NCBI RefSeq assembly: GCF_000330505.1
Contig: NW_004443536.1
Span: 24,136 to 36,421 of the forward strand
DNA: 12,286 nt
Reading direction: 5' to 3'
Source: Entamoeba invadens IP1
Taxonomy: Eukaryota; Evosea; Mastigamoebida; Endamoebidae
In this document: positions 1 through 5,451 of the stretch, piece after piece
Numbering within the stretch: position 1 is the stretch's first letter
How the letters are laid out: every line of letters starts with the position of its first letter
Translations under genes and position numbers: made by a program
Notes under the pieces: model-generated
The model's input: the letters and a program-made list of their open reading frames with translations, nothing else
Told to the model about the DNA's origin: nothing
Databases searched by the model: none

Positions 1-223
1 ATTATTTCCAAAAATAAATTAATTCAAAGACAAAAACTATTTAACAAGTAATTTTGTTATATATTAATGGTTTATAAAAAATTATCATTTTTTTTTCATT
101 TTACCATTCTGTTTTCTTTGAAAAACTAATTAAATATGCATTTTTTATAAAAACCATTAATTTATAACAAAATTACTTGTTGTTTAACATTTGTCTTTGA
201 ATTAATTTATTTTTGGAAATAAT
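1..223. repeat. Long AT-rich inverted repeat (MITE-like, left edge cut)
   Basis: Positions 1 to about 90 reappear in reverse complement at about 138-223. The outer 33 bases (1-33 against 190-223) match almost perfectly, and the inner part (the ACAAGTAATTTTGTTAT block and the AATGGTTT block) matches with small indels. The middle, about 91-137, is an unrelated T-rich spacer. Long arms around a short centre with no coding content fit a foldback element or a MITE. The left arm starts at window base 1, so the true end and any target-site duplication cannot be judged. The terminal motif ATTATTTCCAA also occurs in the next palindrome (442-452), which may mean the two are related. Confidence 0.8.
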
Positions 224-311
224 TAAATTTTTAATAATAAAATTATAATAAAAATATACTTCGTTATATAGTTTCGATAATGAATAAAAAATGCCGCGGA
301 CACGAAAATAA

Positions 312-430
312 TAGAAAGGACACCATATACACAGGGAGGACGTCCTTTATAGCGGGAGGACGTCCTTAAACCACAAAGGACGTCCTTCGGCCTATATTCC
401 CGTCCTTCGTCACCATGTCCGTCCTTTCTC
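312..430. repeat. GC-rich array of about 20-bp period with AGGACGTCCT palindromes
   Basis: The 10-bp perfect palindrome AGGACGTCCT occurs at 337, 357 and 377, exactly 20 bp apart. Degenerate units extend the period on both sides: AGGAC at 317, CGTCCTT at 401 and CGTCCTT at 420. The outermost pieces, AGAAAGGAC (313-321) and GTCCTTTCT (421-429), are also inverse complements, so the array as a whole could fold. It is a GC-rich island in very AT-rich DNA and lies between two long palindromes, so it may be part of a mobile element or a cluster of binding sites. No coding potential was seen. Confidence 0.75.
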
Positions 431-433
431 TTA

Positions 434-648
434 AGACCTCGATTATTTCCAATTTTTTTATTTTAAAAACCTTGACACTTTCCAAATTGAAGATTTTGAA
501 TTTTTTAGTAAATTGTTATATCAGCTAATAATTAAATTAACTAAGTTAAGATTACCTCGCATTTTTCCAAAAAACTTCAAACAACCAATCAGATCTTTGA
601 AATTGTCGAGGTTTGTAAAATGTCAAGGTTTGGAAATAATCGAGGTCT
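434..648. mobile_element. MITE-like palindromic element with 19-bp terminal inverted repeats
   Basis: The ends AGACCTCGATTATTTCCAA (434-452) and its exact reverse complement (630-648) are flanked on both sides by TA (432-433 and 649-650). That is what a Tc1/mariner-type TA target duplication would leave. Subterminal blocks are also inverted: ACCTTGACA near 469-477 against TGTCAAGGT near 621-629. A diverged internal copy of the end, ACCTCGCATTTTTCC, lies near 555-569. At about 215 bp with no ORF, it fits a non-autonomous element. The TA could also simply extend the inverted repeat, so the superfamily is an inference. Confidence 0.6.
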
Positions 649-650
649 TA

Positions 651-1061
651 CTGTAACACACTTTATTTTTTGATAAATACTAGTTATTATTTTCATTTCT
701 TATTAAAAATAACTCGTTAAATAAAAACTTGTAAAATAACAAAAATAAATTAAAATTAAATTGGAGGTAAAATAACTTTGAAAAGACATCTTTATATCTA
801 GAATAATAATTTATATTTTATAGAAATAAGTTTTAGTTAAAGAAAAATATTTGATGAAATTTAAAAACATTTTATAATTATTGTTAAAAAAAAATGTGTT
901 TATAAATATTATTTAATTTAAATAATACATAATAATATTACCAGAAATATAATAAATTGTATTATTAATTAATTATTATAAAAATGCATTGAAAAAATAC
1001 AAAAGAGAAACACAAAGAGAAAAAGTTGACAAACACAAACAAAACTCTAAAAGGTAATTAG
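651..1061. other. AT-rich spacer upstream of the Yip1-family gene
   Basis: About 410 bases of very AT-rich DNA with no credible ORF, RNA gene or long repeat. The last 60 bases are A-rich and depleted of T (AAAAGAGAAACACAAAG and similar), as is common just upstream of Entamoeba start codons. No clear TATA-like or GAAC-type promoter element was recognised. Confidence 0.5.
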
Positions 1062-2033
1062 ATGAATAAAGAAGACGCCACTTTTTCCATCGAGATGGAC
1101 GACGACGGAAACGACGCAGACGATTTTTTGAAGCACGCAAGTCAAGTTGGAGAAACCGCGTTTTTGGAAGACGAACCTCCAAAGTCGGGAAAAAACGAAG
1201 GTGAGTTGCCCAAAGACGAAAAGCCACAAAACCTTACAGGAGAAGCAACATTGACGTCGACCACAGAAACAAAACAAGAGTCCACACAACCAGAAAAAAT
1301 AGAGGATGAGCTTCCACTTTTAGAGGGTTTGTTTTTTGTTGTTCAAAAGCAAAATGTGTTGTTTAAGAGAGTTATTTGGATCAAAGGTTCTTCGCGCAAA
1401 ATTGACGAACAGAGTTGGGCATCGACTTTAGTAAAATGGGAAAGACTATGCTTCGAAACCTCAATCCATTTTCAACAGCGGAACAACTTGAGTCCGATAT
1501 ATTGGGGTCGATATTGATTTCGTTTCTTCTTGGTGTCGTGATTGCTCTTAACGGCAAACTTCGGTTTGGAGATGTGTATGGGTTTTCTATTTTGGCTGTG
1601 TTTGTCGAGTATTTGTTCCTCAATTTTATGTCGCAGAAGAACATCGAGTACTTTTTAGTTTTTACGCACTTCGCTTACAACCTCGTCCCTATGATAGTCT
1701 TTGGGTTGTTCACGGCTGTGTTTGACCTTTTCATAGCCATTCCGTTTGTCCATTTTTCTTTCATTTTTTAGGTATAAATATATTCCCATTCCTCCATTTC
1801 AATCTTTTCATTTTAGTATGGTTTAATTTTAGCATTATTATAGGTTCATTATAGCATCTCTGACACAAAGGAATTCAGTTCTCATCACAGCTGTCATCCT
1901 CTGTATCTCGTTGTCAACTTATATGACCGCAAGATGCACTATAACAACACTCGAGGCAAAAGGAAATGCTGTTCTTTTGGTATACCCTATCATTCTGTAC
2001 TACACACTTTTCATGCTTCTTGTCATGTTTTGA
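1062..2033 (+). CDS. YIPF5/Yip1-family membrane protein, three exons, 261 aa
   Basis: Exons 1062-1326, 1413-1743 and 1844-2033 join in frame to 261 codons. The first 85 residues are acidic, polar and probably cytosolic. Joining exons 1 and 2 creates LPLLEELGIDF (residues 85-94), the hallmark that precedes the membrane domain in Yip1p/YIPF5 (PLLEELGINF in animals). GKLRFGDVYG (about 136-145) and the C-terminal block ending LLVYPIILYYTLFMLLVMF also match that family. About five hydrophobic segments span residues 118-261. Length is close to human YIPF5 (about 257 aa). Family members sit in ER/Golgi membranes, bind Rab GTPases and act in vesicle traffic. The start is the first ATG after an A-rich leader. 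The junctions come from sequence and homology, not transcripts. YIPF4 is less likely because of the GKxxFGxVYG motif. Confidence 0.88.
1327..1412 (+). other. Intron 1 of the Yip1-family gene (86 nt, phase 1)
   Basis: It starts GTTTGTTTTT, the typical Entamoeba donor, and ends AACAG. Splicing turns G|AG into Glu-89 and restores the conserved LLEELGI motif. Reading straight through instead leaves the family frame and stops at 1515-1517. The acceptor is CAG rather than the commoner TAG. Confidence 0.85.
1744..1843 (+). other. Intron 2 of the Yip1-family gene (100 nt, phase 2)
   Basis: The donor is GTTTGTCC and the acceptor ATTATAG. Splicing joins CC|G (Pro-199) to FIIASLTQR and the rest of the membrane domain. 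Without it the frame stops at 1769-1771. Other TAGs at 1769-1771, 1814-1816, 1830-1832 and 1852-1854 could compete. Only the acceptor at 1843 gives the conserved C-terminus. Confidence 0.85.
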
Positions 2034-2376
2034 TTGGGTTGCTAATTTTCATTTTTTTATTTTATTTAGTAATTACAACCATATTTTATAATTAATTGTA
2101 TTATAATTTTAGTTAATAACTTCTTCTAAAACAAATTTTTTTGTCAAATGTATAATTTGAGTTCTTTTGTTTTTCCAAAAAAATGCAAATTAAAAATTAT
2201 AATATATTGTTATAGTTTTAATAGTTTTAAGAATAAAAAGAAGATAAAGAACAAAACAGAAGGTGTTATGAGGTTGACTTAACTATATTTATTTAATAAA
2301 ACAACTATTTATCAATAAGATAAAAAATAAATTATAAAATAATAGTAACAATATAATAATGAATAGTATCTGAGTA
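2034..2376. other. AT-rich spacer, 3' flank of the Yip1-family gene
   Basis: Very AT-rich DNA after the stop codon. The 60 bases following the stop are T-rich and contain TAATT-type motifs (for example TAGTAATTAC), like those near Entamoeba polyadenylation sites. No gene or long repeat was seen. Confidence 0.5.
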
Positions 2377-2580
2377 GTATATAAGGGTGGAAATGAGCTC
2401 CAAAAATCAACAAACTTTTCCTTGTTAGTGTTGCTTCAAGAAACAACACTAGCTCAGGTGCGTGTTCCTGTGCACTGCGAATATTAGCATCTGATGGTTT
2501 ACCCTGGGAACAATTTTTGTATTGCCTTTTAATGGGCGCCTTAACATTTTATACATTTGTATTATGTTCCAGATATCTTT
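2377..2580 (+). ncRNA. Possible structured non-coding RNA with its own promoter-like signals
   Basis: A less AT-rich block in AT-rich DNA, with no usable ORF. It opens with GTATATAAGG (2377-2386), like the Entamoeba TATA-type element. About 16 bases further on is AAAAATCA (2402-2409), like the Entamoeba initiator AAAAATTCA. A perfect 8-bp hairpin follows (TAGTGTTG 2426-2433 with CAACACTA 2444-2451, 10-nt loop). GAGCT (2395-2399) and AGCTC (2451-2455) could close a stem around it. A second stem is GTGC 2458-2461 with GCAC 2472-2475. AATTTTTG (2512-2519) resembles an Sm site. I could not match it to U1, U2, U4, U5, U6, U3, SRP or RNase P RNA. It may equally be a decayed mobile element. The 3' end is arbitrary. 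Confidence 0.3.
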
Positions 2581-2776
2581 TTAAATATTTTAAATTCTGT
2601 AATTACTGTAAATATATTTTTTATTTTTTTTATATTTTATTTGAGTTTATTAATCACTTAAACTTAATCATGTGTTAATTCATTATTCATTTGGATATTA
2701 ACAGAGCTATTTCTCCGGTATCAATGAATAAAAACATGAATTACCAACGGCTGAATAACTTACAAACATCGCTGCT

Positions 2777-2804
2777 TTTTATTTAGTTCGTATACTAAAT
2801 AAAA
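2777..2804. repeat. Perfect 11-bp hairpin
   Basis: TTTTATTTAGT (2777-2787) and ACTAAATAAAA (2794-2804) are exact inverse complements around a 6-base loop. It lies in non-coding DNA about 200 bp after the possible RNA gene. Function unknown; it could be a terminator-like or repeat-derived structure. Confidence 0.6.
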
Positions 2805-2896
2805 TACTTGAGAATTTTACAAATGTTGCATCTTTTAAAACGGAATTTACATGCAGTTAAGTTGCCGGCAAAGTGAAAAGGAATATATTAAAGCAG

Positions 2897-2923
2897 TCAT
2901 AATTGTTGTTGTGACAATTATGA
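2897..2923. repeat. Perfect 10-bp hairpin
   Basis: TCATAATTGT (2897-2906) and ACAATTATGA (2914-2923) pair exactly around a 7-base loop. It sits at the end of the less AT-rich stretch, just before strongly AT-rich DNA. Function unknown. Confidence 0.6.
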
Positions 2924-3261
2924 TCTAATCCGAATCATATTTAATAATACTTTTAATTATTTCTATTAATAAAACAAATAATAATAATTATAGTTTGATT
3001 TAAATATATTTTGTAGTTTATTATAAATTAAAATGGAATAATAAATCAAATTTTATAAAGAATTACTCTAATAATAATAAAAATACTATGATTTTTATAT
3101 TATTCCAAACTATTTTTTATAAATAATAATAATAGGTTTTTATTAATTATATTTTAATTATAATTTGATCTCAAAAATGTTTTTTATTTTAAGATCTACG
3201 ATATCCAGTTACAATACTAATACGCTGTTTAATTGAAAAACGATGATAAATGAGAAATGAA
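2924..3261. other. AT-rich spacer, 3' flank of the minus-strand grainin-like gene
   Basis: About 340 bases made almost entirely of A and T, with many TAATAAT-type runs. The right-hand part must hold the 3' UTR and polyadenylation site of the gene ending at 3262. No gene seen. Confidence 0.5.
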
Positions 3262-3897
3262 TTATTCGACCAGAGAGAGAACCAAATTGACGAACTTGTC
3301 GAACTCCCTGTTGTCAATTTCGTTTCTCTTCATATCGAAAGTTCTCTGGTAAATTGATCTGCATTGACCCAAATAAGCTGCTACCGCAACAAATTGGTTT
3401 TTAGAAATTTTCTTCCCAAGCGCTGAGTTAAGTTTGATGAGTATATCTATCGACCTCTTGCTGCAATTAAACCCGAGTGCTGGAAGTGCTTGTGTTAATT
3501 CCTTTGCATCAAGGGATCCTCCTTTATCCTTGTCGAAGTTTTTGAATGTGTCGAGGCAAAGCTTCACAAAGTTGTAAAGGGCTAAGAACTCGAAGAAGCC
3601 TATTGATCCCGAGAAGTCGACATCAAAGATCCTCATCAATCGATTAACAGTGGTTTGGTCGACTTTAATGTCACCTGGGAATTTTGCTTTGATGATTTCT
3701 TTTGCGTCTAATGTGCCTGATTTGTCCTTATCTACTTTTATAAACCAATCTTGGTTTTGATGGAACTCAACCGCTGATATACTCTCAACTAATGGAAACC
3801 ACCACTGGAATTGAAGGCGGGGGTCTTGTTTAATACCCGCCTGGATCATATCAGCAACATACTTGTCTGCAGCAGCTTGAATGGCAAACAACGACAT
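3262..3897 (-). CDS. Grainin-like EF-hand calcium-binding protein, 211 aa
   Basis: A single-exon gene of 211 codons starting MSLFAIQAAAD. Three well-formed 12-residue EF-hand loops are visible: DKDKSGTLDAKE (56-67), DVDFSGSIGFFE (92-103) and DKDKGGSLDAKE (122-133). All have acidic residues at loop positions 1, 3 and 12. The order, spacing and conserved AAYLGQ-IYQ block (173-184) match the neighbouring protein at 4434-5081, and both match the Entamoeba grainin family. Grainins are Ca2+-binding proteins of cytoplasmic granules, proposed to act in endocytosis or granule discharge; the exact role here is inferred. GCAATTTAAAAC, about 30 bases before the ATG, resembles the Entamoeba TATA-type element. 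No signal peptide or membrane segment. Confidence 0.92.
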   Translation of the reverse strand: MSLFAIQAAADKYVADMIQAGIKQDPRLQFQWWFPLVESISAVEFHQNQDWFIKVDKDKSGTLDAKEIIKAKFPGDIKVDQTTVNRLMRIFDVDFSGSIGFFEFLALYNFVKLCLDTFKNFDKDKGGSLDAKELTQALPALGFNCSKRSIDILIKLNSALGKKISKNQFVAVAAYLGQCRSIYQRTFDMKRNEIDNREFDKFVNLVLSLVE

Positions 3898-4383
3898 CTT
3901 TGATAATTATTAGTCTTTGTTGTTTTAAATTGCTCGACCAAATTCCTCATTTTCTCAATTTCAATTCAAAAAGGTAATTTGGTTGCTTTGGGGGTGTTTT
4001 GCTATGTTTGTAAAAATATGCCTTTTAATTTATTCACGTTTTTCGTCAATTAAAAAGAGTCAAAAGCAAATACAGTATTCCGGTGCTGCCAATTATATTC
4101 ATTGTTTTACTTGAAAAACATCACCAAAGATCCAACTAATTTACTGTAAAAGAAAAAAATGATGTAATAAATCGGGCCTTCTCATTTTATTATTCGTTTA
4201 CACCAACTTTGCCGTGAATTCAGAGATTGAGGAAGAGAGACACATTTGTAGATTTCTTTCAAAACACCCACTAAATTGACGAGTAGTATCCAGCCGAAAG
4301 GGAGACTATCCTCACTCCATATTCTTAACATTTTATTATTAGTTAAAGTATATTGTATAGTAAAAGAGGCTCGAAAAAAAAAG
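3898..4383. other. Shared upstream region of the divergent grainin-like pair
   Basis: The head-to-head genes are 536 bp apart and this is most of that space. The left part is ordinary AT-rich DNA with the minus-strand promoter. About 4170-4325 is noticeably less AT-rich and contains short open stretches on both strands (plus 4163-4276, minus 4331-4182). Neither has a recognised product. It may be a gene remnant or a regulatory block. Confidence 0.4.
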
Positions 4384-4424
4384 ATTGAGATGTACCACCA
4401 TATATAAAGGTGGTCCATCTCAAT
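4384..4424 (+). promoter_or_regulatory. TATA box in the loop of a 16-bp inverted repeat, before the grainin-like gene
   Basis: ATTGAGATGTACCACC (4384-4399) pairs with GGTGGTCCATCTCAAT (4409-4424) at 15 of 16 positions; only T4393/C4415 fails. The 9-base loop is ATATATAAA. Followed by G this makes ATATATAAAG, a good Entamoeba TATA-type element about 25-33 bases before the ATG at 4434. With such short leaders, transcription should start very near the ATG, so the repeat probably acts as DNA rather than in the mRNA. A dyad centred on TATA could be a regulator's site; this is an inference. Confidence 0.6.
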
Positions 4425-4433
4425 AAAATAACA

Positions 4434-5081
4434 ATGTCTCTCTTTCAAATTCAAGCCGCAGCTGACGCTTGGTTGGCTCAAAACATTACAGCTGCATATG
4501 CCGCTGATCCACGTGTCAAGAATGAATGGTGGTATCCACTTGCTTCCTCTGTAGCTGCTTCTGAGTTCAGAGGATATCAGGACTGGTTCCAAAAGGTTGA
4601 CAAGGACAAGTCTGGAACACTCGAACTTGATGAGCTTAAGAAGGCGGTATGGCCAGGCAAAGTCAAGCTTGAAGAAGACACTTGCAAACACTTAATGAAA
4701 ATATTTGATGTCGATGGATCGGGATCTATTGGATTCTACGAGTACTTGGCACTCATGAAGTATGTCGAACTTGCAACAAACGTCTTCAAACAATTCGACA
4801 AGGATAAAAGCAACAACCTCGACGAAAAGGAAATTTTCGCCGCTATGCCACAACTCGGATTCGACTTGAACAACATGTCGTGTAAAATCCTCATCAAAAC
4901 ATGTGGTAAAGGACTCTTAGCTAAGAAAATCGGCCTTTCACAATTCATCGGGTGTGCTGCTTACCTCGGTCAAATAAGAACTATTTACCAACACGGTTTT
5001 AAACAAGCACAAGGCCCATTCCAAAGAGCAACTTTCGCCAAATTCATGAATTTGACACTCATGTTGATGGACGACGCCTAA
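4434..5081 (+). CDS. Grainin-like EF-hand calcium-binding protein, 215 aa
   Basis: A single-exon gene of 215 residues starting MSLFQIQAAAD. Three canonical EF-hand loops lie at 56-67 (DKDKSGTLELDE), 92-103 (DVDGSGSIGFYE) and 122-133 (DKDKSNNLDEKE). The C-terminal half has the AAYLGQ-R-IYQ block (175-185) and a final FMNLTLMLMDDA. This is the typical size and layout of Entamoeba grainins, Ca2+-binding proteins of cytoplasmic granules. I start at ATG 4434 because the minus-strand paralogue begins with the same MSLF-IQAAAD. The frame also opens upstream from a GTG at 4410, but that lies inside the promoter hairpin. Codons are more C-ending than in the paralogue (GTC, CTC, TTC, AAC), which suggests high expression. 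The stop is followed at once by TTAATT, a likely 3' processing motif. Confidence 0.93.
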   Translation: MSLFQIQAAADAWLAQNITAAYAADPRVKNEWWYPLASSVAASEFRGYQDWFQKVDKDKSGTLELDELKKAVWPGKVKLEEDTCKHLMKIFDVDGSGSIGFYEYLALMKYVELATNVFKQFDKDKSNNLDEKEIFAAMPQLGFDLNNMSCKILIKTCGKGLLAKKIGLSQFIGCAAYLGQIRTIYQHGFKQAQGPFQRATFAKFMNLTLMLMDDA

Positions 5082-5451
5082 TTAATTCACTTCTTACACA
5101 ATTCGGGATTGATTAAGACAAATCTTATTTATATAATAGTAAATAACTATAAATATTTAGACTTATAATTTATAAAACATGAAAAAATATGATAAATATG
5201 TAAAATAATATAGTTCCAATTATAATAATATAGTTAATTGGAATTTTTTTTAAATATCTAGTTGTTTTTAATTATTAAAAAACAATGATTAATATATTAT
5301 TAATAAATCAATCTATAGTAATTACAATAATGTATTATATAATAAATATAAATGTATTATAATTTATAATACATTGTTATAATTCAAATGAATTGTTTGC
5401 CAAATCGACTAATTTTTTTCATGTTAAACGAATTGAATTTTTAATATTCTT
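5082..5451. other. AT-rich spacer with several palindromes
   Basis: No gene seen. It holds the 3' flank of the grainin-like gene and the promoter of the ankyrin-patatin gene. TTCCAATTA (5214-5222) pairs with TAATTGGAA (5235-5243). AATGTATTATA (5351-5361) pairs with TATAATACATT (5365-5375) around a 3-base centre, and a further direct copy lies near 5330. The last 60 bases before 5452 have no strong TATA-like box. Confidence 0.5.
5351..5375. repeat. Near-perfect 25-bp palindrome
   Basis: Arms AATGTATTATA and TATAATACATT pair exactly around ATT, and AATGTATTATA is repeated directly about 20 bp upstream. The AT-rich composition makes chance palindromes more likely, but 11-bp perfect arms are long. 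It lies 76 bp before the start codon of the next gene. Confidence 0.5.

Noticed and set aside
317..436. The 20-bp periodic units as a CRISPR-like array
   Set aside because: Units are short, contiguous and degenerate with no unique spacers of uniform length, and the genome is eukaryotic.
976..1289. Minus-strand ORFs over the acidic first exon of the Yip1-family gene
   Set aside because: They are rich in F, L, R and C with no domain signal, and overlap an exon supported by the downstream family match.
1415..1771. Separate ORF 1415-1771 as its own gene
   Set aside because: It opens with TTG, not ATG, and is the middle exon of the Yip1-family gene. Its stop lies in an intron.
2377..2580. Assignment of the structured block to a named snRNA or SRP RNA
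   Set aside because: I compared it with what I remember of U1, U2, U4, U5, U6, U3 and SRP motifs. Only short scattered matches such as the Sm-like site appear.
4410..4433. Upstream extension of the grainin-like protein from GTG 4410
   Set aside because: It is non-ATG, lies in the promoter hairpin and is not shared with the paralogue, which starts at MSLF.
4182..4691. 169-codon minus-strand ORF overlapping the grainin-like gene
   Set aside because: Most of it is the antisense of a strong EF-hand coding region. Only the part outside (4182-4331) is kept as a weak observation.
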